Shown here one piece after another: positions 19,013-29,636 of a stretch of 64,000 nt of DNA; position 1 is the stretch's first letter; each line of letters starts with the position of its first letter. The notes under the pieces were generated by a model. It was not told where the DNA came from. It ran no database searches and worked only from the letters and a program-made list of their open reading frames with translations. A program made the translations under genes and the position numbers. Origin of the DNA: Haliscomenobacter sp. (lineage in GTDB: Bacteria; Bacteroidota; Bacteroidia; Chitinophagales; Saprospiraceae); NCBI GenBank assembly GCA_016713275.1, contig JADJPL010000003.1, positions 434,001-498,000 on the forward strand. The letters run 5' to 3'.

Positions 19013-21636
19013 CTAAAAGAACCCCTCCATCAACCCCACGTCCTCTCCCCACTCCTGCAGCGCGCGCTCGTAAGAAGCCTGATTCTTGGTGAGCCGAAGC
19101 GTATAAGGCCTGCCCCGGTTAAGGGTTTCCCGGTCCAGATCGAGGTTGGCGTGCTGGATGGCGAATTCCATGGCGGCGCGCTGGGCCTCGATGGCCTGGT
19201 AGTGGAAGACGCTTTCCGTGGGCGATTCCATGAAGTTGCGGATGATCCCCAGGGCGCCGTCGCGGATAGGGGAGGGCATCGGGCGCGACCAATCTGCCGG
19301 AGGGGCGGGTTTGGCGGCAACGCGTTTTTGCAGGTCTTCGAGGCAGCGGCGGCGCAGGGCTTCGGCCAGCAGGTTGCCGCGGTAGGCAGGTTCCTGCAAA
19401 ACAGGTATCAGCACCCCGTTGACATACAGGCGGGGTAGCGAAGCGCAGAGCGCCTGCTCCACCGCCTCCAGCCAGGCTTGATCCGTTTCCCTGTAATGGC
19501 TGAGGGCCAACAGCGAACGGACCAGGTTTTGGGCGTCTTTTTCCTGGGTTTTAGGGTCGTTCCAGGAATAGGAAATTGAGGGGTCCCTGGGTTCCCAGAA
19601 TTGGTATAGCCTGGCCGCGCGTACAAGAACGGGCATATTCGGCATTAAGGTCTGGGCCGGCTCCCGATGGCCCGCCTGATCGAGCGCCTCCAGGACTTGC
19701 AGGAGGCGCAGCAGGCGTGGAATGTCTTTTTGACGGCCGCCTTTTTGAGCATAGGCACGATAGAGGCCGTATCGTAGGCTTCCGCGAGGGCGATCCAGGC
19801 GTTGGGTTCGATCAGCAGGAACGCCTTGTCCAGCAAGGTAGCGCCTGTAGATTGCAGCTCGTCTTGATCTGCCAACTTCGCGAGCGCTGCGGCAGCAGGG
19901 AGGTAATTCATCCTGGAATAAGGCGGTTCTTCCTTTGTGCGGAGTTTTTCGCTCAGGGACTTCAGCGCAAGAAGCGCATACGCGCGGTTTTCCGGGTTCC
20001 AGTGCTGAACATAGTGACGGAGCCAGTCCAACTGCGCTTCGGCGTCCATTTCCCCAGCAAGCGCTTTTGAGCGCTTTGGGGCCAGAGTACCACGGCGCCA
20101 TAATGGTACCAGTACTCGATGGTCATCCCCGCGTTGCCGGTGTAGCCTTCCTGCTCTTGCTCAATAGGATCGTCTTCTCCGATTTTCAGGTCGGAGAAAA
20201 TATGGGTTTCCGGCACTTCTATTTTGCCAAGCCCGGGAAGGGGCCCATCATCTGCCCAGTGCTCAATAGCGGTATATTCTTCGTACACCTCGCCCATCGT
20301 GCCGTCCTCCGGCTGATCGTCGTAGTCATTGCGGTGGCGGTTTTTATACCGGTAATATGGGTCGTAGTCGAGTTCCAGTTGGCCCATTTGGTAGTGGGTC
20401 ACCAGCCCCTAATTGGGCCATAAAACCGGCATTTTTGGCGGCAGCCAGCAGGGCCTCTGCCTTTGGCCGGTCGTTCAGTTTAAGTTGCGAAAGCCGGAAA
20501 TTGGCAGGCGTGTACTGATGGCCAAGCAGGATAACCACAGGCGCATCGGCGCCTTGGGTTGAGGCCTGCCGAAGCAACCCGGCGATGGTAGCCGACTGTG
20601 CGCCAAATTGGGGCGAGCGGAGCGTGCCTTTTTTGCTTTTCTGCACGAGGTTGTAAGTCAGGCAGACGCGGTAACCGGATTGTACCGGTTTCACTTCATG
20701 TTCGCAATCGGCATAAAACGCGGCGAATGGGATCGTAAACCGGCTGGCTGCTTTCCCAAAAGCAGTCCGCATTTCCTGCCCCTCAAACCGGATGAGCAGC
20801 TCGCCGCCGGTGTGGGCGGAAGGCAAGCCGATAATAAGGGTACCAAACATACCCGGTTCTTTTTCAGAGTCGATATGCGGAAGGAAGAACCCACCAGGCT
20901 CGTAAATCAGCAATTTGTACAGGTTGGCGGCGACTTTGGCCTCCTCAATGCCCAGCTCTCGTTTAACCAGGGTCAGGATTCCGTCCAGGCAGTCGCTGAT
21001 CCAGTCCGGATTATCGAAAGCCACCTGGTTGGCGTCTATTTCCCAGGTGTTGCGCACGGCCGTATCGGTGATGGTTTGGCTGCCTTTTCCAAAAGGGGCT
21101 TGGCGGGCTTTGTCGATCAGCGCCCGGGCTTGAAGGGCGTTGATGGGCAATCCGATTTCCCCAAGGCCTTCGATTCGAAGCCCGGGATGGGTGAAGGGCA
21201 TTTCGCCGATGGCGGCATAAGCGCCGCTGCCGGTAATGGAGGAAAGGGTTTTCAGGAGTTGAGCGCCGATTTTCTGCAAAGACGGCCCTTGGCCTGGTTG
21301 GGGGCCCTCATCCGGACTTTCAGCGGAGAGCAATTCGGCATATTTCAATTTCAGGGCCTGCGCGTGTTTTGGGTCCTGTGCTGGGCGGCTGCGGCCGTGT
21401 ATGAGTTCCACATCGGAGGCTTCCAGGAAATAAGAAGCAAATTCATATCCCTCCAGCATCGAGTTGCGGATGAAATCCGGCGGCATGCTGTTCAGGGTGG
21501 GGCTATCCCATTCGATCTCCAGCATGTTTCCCTTCTGGTTATTGACTCTTCCGCACCAGCCTGAAAGATTCGTGCCGGTGTCTTTGTCCGTAATTCCGGC
21601 TTTTACCCGGACGGTTTTTCCAATGAATGACTTCAT
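19013..21636 (-). CDS. Very large 2OG-Fe(II) oxygenase-family protein (three frameshifts)
   Basis: Starts at ATG 21636 (MKSFIGKTVRVKAGITDKDT). About residues 190-330 form a prolyl-4-hydroxylase-like double-stranded beta-helix: the HxD pair in GGFFLPHIDSEKE, GTLIIGLP, the distal His in YADCEHEVKPV and the 2OG-binding Arg in GYRVCLTYNL. The remaining 500 or so residues, mostly helical, match no family I know. Open frames join after single-base corrections near 20408, 20054 (GGGG run) and 19745, giving about 874 residues ending EWGEDVGLMEGFF. The first frame could extend upstream to 21759, but the conserved domain begins near MKSF. The substrate is unknown. Confidence 0.75.
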
Positions 21637-22186
21637 AGCGTACGTTTTGACCACCCTGTCGGATATTTTTGGATCGAGACCGGTCCGCCTGGGCGCCCGG
21701 AAAGTAAAAATGCCGAAGAGGGTGAAGGTTGTTTCTTTTTCAAAGTTAAAAAAAAGCAACTTGAGTGAAAAATCGCACTACTGGACATTTTCGTTTCCTG
21801 GCGCCAAGAGGGGCTGTCCTGTGCATCCTCAACTGGCCTTCTCGCACCCAAGTCCTCATCGGCTGAGGGATTTGGCGCCCTGACCAAACGCTTTCCGATA
21901 AGAAGCAAATTAGACTTTTCAGCGGTTGAGCGTGCTTAAAAAAAATCCCCACGCGATATTCAAAATTCCCTTATCTTTGTCCAGTGATTTAAAATGAGTG
22001 TTCTTTGCCAGGCGTGGTTATTTTTTTGGCAACCAGTTTTCTACGAATCCGCAAGTAACGTCCTCTCCAGCAGCTTATCCGCTTCAGGTGTTCTTACTTA
22101 CCCTCGTGTGAACTTCTTCCCTCTAAATACTAATGACTGCGCAAAGCGTTGCTCGTGTTTTTTCTTATTTTCAATTTTTATTCGTA
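21637..22186. other. 550-bp spacer: half-repeat element, promoter and long leader of the RRM gene
   Basis: Contains one copy of the dispersed half-element (21777-21805, ACTACTGGACATTTTCG to GGCGCC). TATCTTTG at 21972-21979 matches the -7 consensus. From there to the RRM start is about 205 bp with no convincing ORF, hence a probable long 5' untranslated leader. Confidence 0.5.
21972..21979 (+). promoter_or_regulatory. -7 box for the RRM gene
   Basis: TATCTTTG fits TAnnTTTG. Predicted transcription start is near 21985, giving a leader of about 200 bases. No clear -33 element was found. Confidence 0.45.
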
Positions 22187-22570
22187 ATGAACATTTTTGT
22201 TGCAAAACTCAGTTTCGACACTCAGTCGGAAGATCTCCGCGAAGCATTCGAAGCATTTGGCGAAGTGACTTCCGCCAACGTCATCATCGACAAAATGACC
22301 GGCAAATCCAAAGGTTTCGGATTTGTAGAAATGCCGGACGATGACGAAGCACTCAAAGCGATCGAAGACCTCAACGAGAGCACCCTCGATGGCCGGACCA
22401 TCGTTGTGAAGAAAGCAGAACCGCGCGAAGATCGCGACCGTGGTGGCTTTAACCGTGGCGGCGGCGGCGGTGGCGGCTTTAACCGTGGCGGCGGCGGCGG
22501 TGGCGGCTACAACCGTGGCGGCGGCGACCGTGGCGACCGCGGCGGCTACAACCGCGATAGGCGCTATTAA
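22187..22570 (+). CDS. Glycine-rich RRM RNA-binding protein
   Basis: 127 residues. One RNA-recognition motif (residues 1-80) has RNP2 (NIFVAKLSF) and RNP1 (KSKGFGFVEM). A glycine/arginine/asparagine tail follows, with repeated FNRGGGGGGG and YNRGGGDRG units. This resembles the Rbp cold-shock proteins of cyanobacteria and Bacteroidota, which bind single-stranded RNA and often act at low temperature. I chose ATG 22187 because RNP2 begins two residues later; the ATG at 22133 would add an unrelated stretch. The tail is encoded by an internal repeat (GGCGGCGGCGGTGG) prone to length change. A strong terminator follows. Confidence 0.93.
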   Translation: MNIFVAKLSFDTQSEDLREAFEAFGEVTSANVIIDKMTGKSKGFGFVEMPDDDEALKAIEDLNESTLDGRTIVVKKAEPREDRDRGGFNRGGGGGGGFNRGGGGGGGYNRGGGDRGDRGGYNRDRRY

Positions 22571-22598
22571 TCGCTTCCATACCGGTTGCGATATATCG

Positions 22599-22640
22599 AT
22601 CGCCCCTGTTCCCTTCCGGGACAGGGGCGATTGCATTTTA
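22599..22640 (+). terminator. Intrinsic terminator after the RRM gene
   Basis: A perfect 11-bp stem (ATCGCCCCTGT with ACAGGGGCGAT), an 11-base loop, then TTGCATTTTA. Confidence 0.8.
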
Positions 22641-22665
22641 GCCTGCTTCTGGATAATTCAACATC

Positions 22666-22696
22666 TTGACAACTTGACAAGATTTGATTATTTTTG
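22666..22696 (+). promoter_or_regulatory. Promoter of the toxin-antitoxin operon
   Basis: TTGAC at 22666-22670 and TATTTTTG at 22689-22696 are 18 bp apart, a canonical pair. A second TTGAC at 22674 overlaps the spacer. The antitoxin ATG is only 17 bp beyond the -7 box, so the leader is very short. Confidence 0.7.
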
Positions 22697-22712
22697 CAAT
22701 AAAGTCAAACGC

Positions 22713-22949
22713 ATGCAAGTGTTCACGGTAGGAGATTTCAAATCCCATTTCTCGGAATTGCTGGAGCGTGTCCGCAAAGGCGAAAAAATTGCTATTGCCT
22801 TTGGCCGGAAAAAGGAAGTGGTGGCTATTCTGACCCCGCCCCCAAAACCTCCCGGCTTGGCTCGCCCCCTTGGCATCCTGGAAGGCAAAGCCCAGGTAGT
22901 TTTTTCCGAAGATTTTAGTATTACCGAAGAGGCCTTTTTGAGCGCATGA
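22713..22949 (+). CDS. Phd/YefM-type antitoxin
   Basis: 78 residues. The N-terminus (MQVFTVGDFKSHFSELLERV) is the typical Phd/YefM DNA-binding fold and is followed by KGEKIAIAFGRKKEVVAIL. The C-terminal part (VVFSEDFSITEEAFL) would be the toxin-neutralising tail. Its stop overlaps the toxin start (ATGA), so the two are translationally coupled. Dimers should bind the promoter and autorepress, as in the family. The longer frame from 22440 runs through the RRM tail antisense context and a terminator, so I reject it. Confidence 0.88.
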   Translation: MQVFTVGDFKSHFSELLERVRKGEKIAIAFGRKKEVVAILTPPPKPPGLARPLGILEGKAQVVFSEDFSITEEAFLSA

Positions 22950-23314
22950 GCTACTTGCTGGATACCCACGCATTTATCTGGGCCCTTACAGAACCCCAAA
23001 GACTTTCTGCAAAGGTGCGCTCGGAAATCCAGGATCCATCCAGGTCTGTTTTTGTTAGCGCGGTTACCTTCTGGGAGATTTCCCTGAAATTTGGCCTGGG
23101 CAAGCTACAGCTCACGGGGATTCAGCCAGAGGAATTACCCGCCATCTGCAAACAAACAGGGTTTGATATCCTGCCTCTTGACGGGGAAACCTGCGCTTCT
23201 TATCATCTGCTGGTCCCTTCCTTCCACAAAGACCCTTTTGACAAGATGCTCCTTTGGATTGCCAAAACCAAAGGCTATACCCTCATCAGCAAGGATGAAT
23301 CGATGCAACGGTAG
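22946..23314 (+). CDS. VapC-type PIN-domain toxin
   Basis: 122 residues with the PIN acidic residues in order: Asp in SYLLDTHAFIWAL, Glu in VSAVTFWEISLKFG, Asp in FHKDPFDKMLLWIA and the closing TLISKDE. Family members are Mg-dependent ribonucleases that stop translation by cutting tRNA or rRNA. It forms an operon with the upstream antitoxin through a 4-bp overlap. The module looks complete and undamaged. It ends 40 bp before the alaS stop, in convergent orientation. Confidence 0.92.
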   Translation: MSYLLDTHAFIWALTEPQRLSAKVRSEIQDPSRSVFVSAVTFWEISLKFGLGKLQLTGIQPEELPAICKQTGFDILPLDGETCASYHLLVPSFHKDPFDKMLLWIAKTKGYTLISKDESMQR

Positions 23315-23353
23315 CGGCAGGAAGGGGTTGCCGTATTATGGTAACTCACTTGC

Positions 23354-25978
23354 TTATCCCACCATCTTCTTTGCCAGTTCCACTACCTCGTCAAGCCCCG
23401 CTTCGTTCTTTCCTCCAGCGGTAGCGAAGAACGGCTGCCCGCCGCCGCCTCCGTCGATGGCTTTGGCGAGTTCGCGCACCATATTGCCGGCGTGGATGCC
23501 TTTGGTCTCCGTTAATTCTTTACTGGCGATGACCATCACCTGCGGTTTGCCGCTAACCAGGGCGGCGAAAACGATCAGGGCATTGCCCACCTCGTTCTCC
23601 AGCTGATATGCCAGGTTTTTCAGTGCAGCGCCGTCGGTGACGGGAACCCGGACCGCCAGGAAATGATACCCCTGGACCATCTGAAACTGCTTTTTCAGGT
23701 CGTCCTTGAGCGCGCCTGCCTGAGAAGCCTGTAATTTTTCGATCTCTTTGCGCAAGGATTTGTTCTCTTCCTGCAGATTAATGACCTGCTTGATGGTGTT
23801 CGGGGCGTTCTTGAAGATAGCCCGGATTTCGGCCAGTTCATGGAGTTCCTGGCGAAGATAGGCCTCGGCGTGTTCGGCCGTTACCGCTTCGATGCGGCGG
23901 ATGCCTGCAGCTACAGCACTTTCAGCTATGATTTTGAACAGGCCAATCTCTCCGGTAGCCGATACGTGGGTGCCGCCGCAGAGTTCCCGGGAGAAGCTGG
24001 CGTCGAAGGTGATCATGCGCACGGCGTCGCCGTACTTTTCACCGAATAGCATCATGGCGCCGGCTTTTTTGGCTTCGTCAATCGGCAGGTTGCGCTGTTC
24101 TTCGAGCGGAATGTTTTCGCGAATCTTTTGATTCACCATCTGCTCGATGTGCAGCAATTCCTCGTCGCTGACCTTCTGGAAGTGGGAAAAGTCGAAGCGC
24201 AGGCGCTGATCGTCCACATCCTGGCCTTTTTGAAGCGCGTGGGCGCCCAAAATGTGGTGCAAGGCGGCGTGCATGAGGTGGACGGCCGAGTGGTTGCTGG
24301 ACGTCGCCTGCCGTTTGGAGGCGTCGACGTCGGCCCGCACCGGTGCATCCAGGTGGTGGGGGAATTTATCGACCACATGAATGATGAGGTCATTTTCCTT
24401 CAGGGTATCCAGTACGGCAATGCGCTCATCGCCAAACCAAAGCACTCCGGTATCTCCCGCTTGTCCTCCGCTTTGGGCGTAGAACGGGGTGCGGTCGAGT
24501 ACGATCTGGTATTGCTCGGTTTTTTTGATGGTGACGGTCCGGTATTTTAATACCCTGGCGCCGGCGACGGCCAGATGGTCGTAGCCAACGAATTCAACTT
24601 CTCCTTCGTGGAGCGCTGCCCAGTCGCCGTAGGCTTTGACGGTGGCCGAACGGGAGCGTGCTTTTTGCGCCTGAAGCGCTTTTTCAAACCCGGCATCGTC
24701 TACTTCGTACCCGCGTTCTTGGGCGATAAGGCGGGTAAGATCGATCGGGAAGCCGAAGGTGTCGTACATTTCAAACGCATCCTCCCCTTTGATCGTATTT
24801 TGGGTAACTTCCAGGGTTTCGAAGCGGCGCAGGCCGTTTTCGAGGGTATTGAGGAATGCTTGTTCTTCTCCTTCGATCACGCGGGCTACCTGTTCTTCCT
24901 GGGCTTTAAGCTCAGGAAACACGTTGCGGAAGTTTTCCGCCAGCATTGGGATCAGCGTGTGCAGGAAGGGCTGGCGGAGCTCCAGGAAAAGAGTAGTAGT
25001 ACCGCACCGCCCGGCGCAGGATGCGGCGGATAACGTACCCCGCGCCCGTGTTGCTGGGCAGCTGGCCGTCGGCAATAGCAAAAGCGATGGCGCGGATATG
25101 GTCGGAAATCACCCGCATAGCGATATCGACCTTATTGTTGGGGTCGTAGCTGAACGTGTAGGTTTTGCCGGAAACGCGTTCAATGTATTGAATAAACGGA
25201 GCGAAAATATCGGTGTCGTAGGTAAAGGTCTTATTTTGAAGCACCATGCACAGGCGTTCGAAGCCCATGCCGGTATCGACGTGCTTCTCGGGCAGCGGCT
25301 CCAGAGCGCCATCGGCCTTTCGGTTGAACTGGATGAAGACGTTGTTCCAGATCTCGATCACTTTGGGATGATCCCTGTTGACCAGTTCGTGGCCAGGTTG
25401 GGCTGCCCGCTCGGCATCGCTTCGCAAATCGACATGAATCTCCGAGCAGGGGCCGCAAGGACCGGTGTCGCCCATTTCCCAGAAGTTGTCTTTTTTACTG
25501 CCGTATAAAATATGGTCTTCGGGAAGGAACCGTCTCCAGATATCGCGGGCTTCGTCGTCGGCAGGAAGCCCGTCTTTGGGATCACCCCAAACACGGTGGC
25601 GTAGAGCCTGTCTTTGGTCAGGCCGTAGACCTCGGTGAGGAGTTCCCAGGACCAGGCGAGGGCTTCTTCCTTGAAATAATCGCCGATCGACCAGTTGCCC
25701 AGCATTTCGAACATGGTATGGTGGGTGCCGTCCTTGCCGACGTCTTCCAGGTCGTTGTGTTTGCCCGATACGCGCAGGCATTTCTGGGTATCCGCTATCC
25801 GGCGGTTGTCGGGAACGGCGTTGCCCAGAAAGAAATCCTTGAACTGATTCATCCCCGCGTTGGTGAACATGAGGGTGGGATCGTCTTTGTTAACGATCGG
25901 AGCGGAAGGCACGATTTTGTGCGCTTTGGAGGCGAAAAAGTCGAGAAAATGCTGGCGGATCTCAGCGGAGGTCTTCAT
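23354..25978 (-). CDS. alaS: Alanyl-tRNA synthetase (two frameshifts in this sequence)
   Basis: The catalytic domain starts at ATG 25978 (MKTSAEIRQHFLDFFASKAH), with motif HHTMFEMLGNWSIGDYF and later EIWNNVFIQFNRKADG. The editing domain carries zinc ligands in SNHSAVHLMHAALHH and CGGTHVSATGEIG. A C-Ala tail with a GGGGGQPFFATAGG loop follows. Two one-base homopolymer indels break it: near 25575, where GGGG should be GGGGG before DPKDGLPADDEA, and near 24989, where TTTT should be TTT before LELRQPFLH. Repair gives about 874 residues, the normal size. The gene is essential and usually single copy, so these must be sequence errors. This calibrates how to read the other frameshifts in the window. 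Confidence 0.96.
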
Positions 25979-26336
25979 GAACGATGTATTTGAATCGAAG
26001 AAATGTGTTAATTTCTTTGGAAAATGTAACAATGTGCGTTGGAATTCGGATATTTGTTCAGACATATCCAATAAGCCGCTCATTCTGAATTTGGCTATAA
26101 TCCTATCCAAGCGCCCCAACCAGGAATTCTTTAGCTATTTTGCTAGTATTATTTAATCATGTTCGCATTTTGATGATGCGTCTATCTAAAAATGCGCATT
26201 TTTTTTTGCTAAATTCAATTGCTCCTTTTATTTTCGCTACGTGCAACTGCACAAACAGGGAGGAACTAAATAGGTAACGTCTGATCACTTAGGTCAAAGC
26301 GCTGCAAATTTAGTTAAATTGATAAGATCATTGCTC
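25979..26336. other. Divergent spacer between alaS and the M23 peptidase gene
   Basis: About 360 bp, AT-rich, with no gene visible. A self-complementary AAAATGCGCATTTT followed by more T lies near 26193-26213. Promoters for both flanking genes are expected here, but no exact consensus was found. Confidence 0.35.
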
Positions 26337-27317
26337 ATGGGAAAGGAAAAGTTCGTTTTCAACGTACACACGCTCAGCTACGAAAAGGTACAGACCTCAA
26401 TCAAACAAAATCTGATTCGCGTTTTTGGGTTTCTTTGTGCTGCAGCGGTTACGGCATTTCTTTTTACGCTCGTCATGCACAATTTTTTCCCTTCTCCGCG
26501 GGAAAAAACCCTTCAACAAGAAATCTCGGTCATGGAATCCGAGTACGAAAAGCTCTCCGAAGAAATCAAGACCCTCAATCAAGCCCTTGGCAACATCAAA
26601 GAGCGGGATGCCTATGCCTATCGCATGGTGTTTGGCATGGACCCGATCGATGAAGACGTCTGGGAAGGCGGTGTTGGGGGGCACGATGAGTACGCCCTGC
26701 TACGCCAGAACAAAAATACCGGCAAGATCGTGGTCGACGCCCTGGAAAAAGTTCGCAAGCTAAAACACCAGATGGTCCTCCAGTCCAAATCCCTGGATAC
26801 CATCATGCACCTGGCCGAAGAGAAAGAAGAAATGCTGGCGTCCATCCCTTCCATCAAACCGGTGCGCTCGGATAAGCTTTCCAAGAGCGTCGGCTTGCTT
26901 TCGGGGTTTGGCTACCGGATTCACCCGATCTATAAAGTGCCCAAGTTCCACGCCGGCTTGGACTTTACTTCGCACCGCGGCACTGCCAGCCCGGCTACCG
27001 GCGACGGGGTGGTGGTCAAAGCGGAATACCACAGCGGATACGGGCGCTGCGTAGTGATCCGCCATGGATACGGCTACGAAACCCTCTACGGCCACATGGA
27101 TAAGATTATGGTGAAAAAAGGCCAAAAAGTAAAGCGCGGCCAACAGATCGGCAAAGTTGGCAATACCGGAACGTCCACTGCTCCACACTGTCACTACGAA
27201 GTTCACCTAAAGGGCAAGCCCGTCAATCCGATGCACTACGTACTCGACGGCTTAAGCCCAAAAGAATACGAGGCGCTGGTGAAAGCGGCCGACGCCGTCA
27301 ACCAGTCGTTTGATTAA
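26337..27317 (+). CDS. M23-family (LytM) metallopeptidase, membrane-anchored
   Basis: About 326 residues. A short cytoplasmic N-terminus is followed by one membrane span (VFGFLCAAAVTAFLFTLVMH), a coiled-coil stretch (about 55-90, EKTLQQEISVMESEYEKLSE), and a C-terminal LytM domain with zinc ligands in FHAGLDFTSH and CHYEVHLKG. FGYRIHPIYK is the family's opening motif. It is likely a periplasmic peptidoglycan endopeptidase, or an activator of amidases, since the first ligands look present. ATG 26337 is preferred over the TTG at 26319. No operon partner is obvious. Confidence 0.9.
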   Translation: MGKEKFVFNVHTLSYEKVQTSIKQNLIRVFGFLCAAAVTAFLFTLVMHNFFPSPREKTLQQEISVMESEYEKLSEEIKTLNQALGNIKERDAYAYRMVFGMDPIDEDVWEGGVGGHDEYALLRQNKNTGKIVVDALEKVRKLKHQMVLQSKSLDTIMHLAEEKEEMLASIPSIKPVRSDKLSKSVGLLSGFGYRIHPIYKVPKFHAGLDFTSHRGTASPATGDGVVVKAEYHSGYGRCVVIRHGYGYETLYGHMDKIMVKKGQKVKRGQQIGKVGNTGTSTAPHCHYEVHLKGKPVNPMHYVLDGLSPKEYEALVKAADAVNQSFD

Positions 27318-27362
27318 CATTCGTAAAACCTTATTATCGGAAGGCCTCTGCACTGGTGCAGG

Positions 27363-27425
27363 TCGATGTTTTCGATGTACGAGGTACGATGGAGGTGCGA
27401 TGTTACGAGGTACGATGTTGGTCGA
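27363..27425 (+). repeat. GTACGAGGTACGATG word repeat
   Basis: Alternating CGATGTACGAGGTACGATG-like words downstream of the M23 gene; close to the complement of the words at 16320-16358. Confidence 0.55.
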
Positions 27426-27554
27426 AGTCTGAAGACCTGCTGCTGGGGAGCCCGCCAGTACAATGAACCCCAACTTCGTTCCCGACGTTCCTTTTGCCGA
27501 TTTTTTTACACTCCTGAACTCAAAGACCTTATTTTGAAGAAAAATAGCCTCGCT

Positions 27555-27590
27555 CTAACGTCTAACGTCTAACGTCTAACGTCTAACGTC
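27555..27590 (+). repeat. (CTAACGT)5 heptamer array ending 6 bp before a start codon
   Basis: Five head-to-tail CTAACGT heptamers directly precede the DUF3667 gene and occupy the place where a ribosome-binding site would be. Confidence 0.8.
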
Positions 27591-27596
27591 CAAACT

Positions 27597-28657
27597 ATGG
27601 AACCCACGCCTTCCCCTTCAACCCACTGCCCCAACTGCCAAACCCCAATGGCAGAAAGCGCCCGTTATTGCGGACATTGCGGCCAAAAGCGGATTCGCAA
27701 AATGGTATCGCTATGGGAGTTGGTTTCGGATTTCGTCGTTTCGGTGTTCAATCTGGAATCCCAAACCTGGCGGACCCTCCGGGATATGGTCGTGCCCGGA
27801 AAGCTGACGCGGGCCTATTTTCAGGGAGAGCGGGCGAGATATCTTACCCCTTTGCGCCTGTTTTTCCTGATGGCGGTAGCGCATTTTGCTGTTCTGGGGT
27901 TTAGAGCCCATGACGCGCTGAAGGACGACCTCGACCGGCTTACCCGGCAAAGCAGAGACCAAGCCTATGAACGCCTTTACGGACGCCGGATGGACTCGCT
28001 GATCCTGGAGGTTCGCGGAGATTTTCCAGCGGCGGGCAGCGCACTGGATTCCCTGCGCAGACGGGGCAATATCCGGGCGGATAGCTCGGCTTCCGCAGCG
28101 GGGATGGGCCTGCTTCGATTTCAGGATGGCAAATTCTCGTCTGCTCCGTTGAATTTGAGTCTGGAGGACCTCTACGCCTTAGCGCCGGAGGAACTCGCAA
28201 AAAAATACGAGGTCCGTGGGCCTTTTGAAAAAGCGCAATTACAAATTTATCAACGGGCGTTTCTGGAGCCGGACAACCTGATCCAGTTCCTGCTCAGCAA
28301 GCTGATCTGGATGGCTTTGCTGTTGGTGCCCGCCGTGGCGCTGGTGCTCAAATTCCTTTATTGGCGCCGTCGCCGGTATTTTGTGGAGCACCTGGTGTTT
28401 GGCCTGCACTACCATGCCTTTGCCTTTTTCCTGATGGCCTTGTTTTTTCTCACTGCCTTCCGCCAACCGCAATACCTGGGGGCGTCCTCCTGGTCCTCTT
28501 TTTATTTGGGCTCCTGGCCATGAAACGGTACTACGGCCAGGGTTGGTTTAAAACCCTGATCAAAGGCGGTTTCCTCCACTTCGTTTACCTTTTTCTGGTG
28601 AATATTTTCCTCGTGCTGGCCGTGCTGGTGAGCGGATTTTTGTTTAGTAATCCGTAG
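27597..28657 (+). CDS. DUF3667-like zinc-ribbon membrane protein (one frameshift)
   Basis: Opens with a double-CxxC zinc ribbon (HCPNCQTPMAESARYCGHCG), then the DUF3667 core (SQTWRTLRDMVVPGKLTRAY, GERARYLTPLRLFFLMAV). A variable middle and several membrane spans follow (LIWMALLLVPAVALVLKFLY and others). The frame breaks near 28480 in a GGGGG run; adding one G joins it to GVLLVLFLFGLLAMKRYYGQ and the stop at 28655-28657, about 353 residues. Function is unknown. The last 14 bp overlap the end of the convergent AraC gene. The break is probably a sequence error. Confidence 0.82.
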
Positions 28658-29507
28658 AGGTCGTCCATTTTTTTCTGTAGCGGAGGGGTTGAATGGCTTT
28701 CTTTTTCAGAAAGATCCTGTTGAAATAGGCCAGGTTTTCAAAACCCGAGGCTTCAGCAATCGCGCTGATGGGCCAATCGGTTTCTTTTAACAGAACGCAG
28801 GCATGGGCAATGCGCACCTCGTTGACATAATCAGTGAACCGTTTGCCCGTGGCTCGCTTAAAGAACTTACAGAAAGCGCTTTCCGACAAATGGAGTTGTT
28901 GGGCAGCCTCCTGAATGTGGATACTACCTTGGAATGATTTTTGAATATACTCGATAATAACCGGCAACCGGCGTTCCGACTGCTCCCTGGCTGTTCCAGG
29001 GAAGTATTGTTCCGAAGTCAGCTTTTGACTCCTTTGCCGGCTAAGGCCATCCAGCAGGTCAATCCAACGGCTTAATGCAGCTGCTCCTTCCTGCTTGGCC
29101 AACCCTTGTATTAATTCTAGTATAGGAGGATTCTGTTTTTCGGCAAACCATAGCCCATGACCAGCCAAGTCCAGCATCTTCAAGATGTGCGCCATTTCAG
29201 GATAGCTGGACAGCGGCGCTAACCAGCTGGAAGAAAATTGGACCACCCAGGCCAGGCACCCTTCCCCGGCCTGGGCATCGCTCACCCAGGTATGGGGAAG
29301 ATTGGGCCCGATTAATACCAGATCTCCCTGGGTGAAAGGTTGGACGCTGTCTCCTACGAAACGCTTTCCATGCCCTTGTTCGATCCAGGTGAGTTCAAAC
29401 TCCGGATGGTAATGCCAGTAAAATTCAAATCGGGGAACCTGCACCGGATAACACAGAAACGATTTATCCGGATGGGGAGACGCCAGCAATTCAAGTTTTG
29501 GTCTCAT
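28644..29507 (-). CDS. AraC-family transcriptional regulator with cupin domain
   Basis: 287 residues. An N-terminal sugar-sensing cupin region (FEFYWHYHPEFELTWIEQGH, LVLIGPNLPHTWVSD) precedes a C-terminal pair of helix-turn-helix motifs (IHIQEAAQQLHLSESAFCKF, ISAIAEASGFENLAYFNRIF). It is divergent from the PhyH-isomerase-GH92-GH127 cluster, with 129 bp between the starts, so control of that carbohydrate locus is a reasonable inference. The start at 29507 (MRPKLELLASPHPDKSF) fits this family. Confidence 0.92.
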   Translation of the reverse strand: MRPKLELLASPHPDKSFLCYPVQVPRFEFYWHYHPEFELTWIEQGHGKRFVGDSVQPFTQGDLVLIGPNLPHTWVSDAQAGEGCLAWVVQFSSSWLAPLSSYPEMAHILKMLDLAGHGLWFAEKQNPPILELIQGLAKQEGAAALSRWIDLLDGLSRQRSQKLTSEQYFPGTAREQSERRLPVIIEYIQKSFQGSIHIQEAAQQLHLSESAFCKFFKRATGKRFTDYVNEVRIAHACVLLKETDWPISAIAEASGFENLAYFNRIFLKKKAIQPLRYRKKWTTSTDY

Positions 29508-29636
29508 ATCATATGGAATACAGAGCCTGTACTACAACGGATTCCTGTCAATATAATATCTTTTTTTGCCGAAATAGTGTTTTTTTTAACTCGAAAAAAC
29601 AAGGAGTTTTGTCTTAACTTATTCAAACCATTGCCC

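Noticed and set aside
29340..29636. N-terminal extension of the PhyH protein
   Set aside because: It would run antisense through the AraC gene; the domain begins after ATG 29637.
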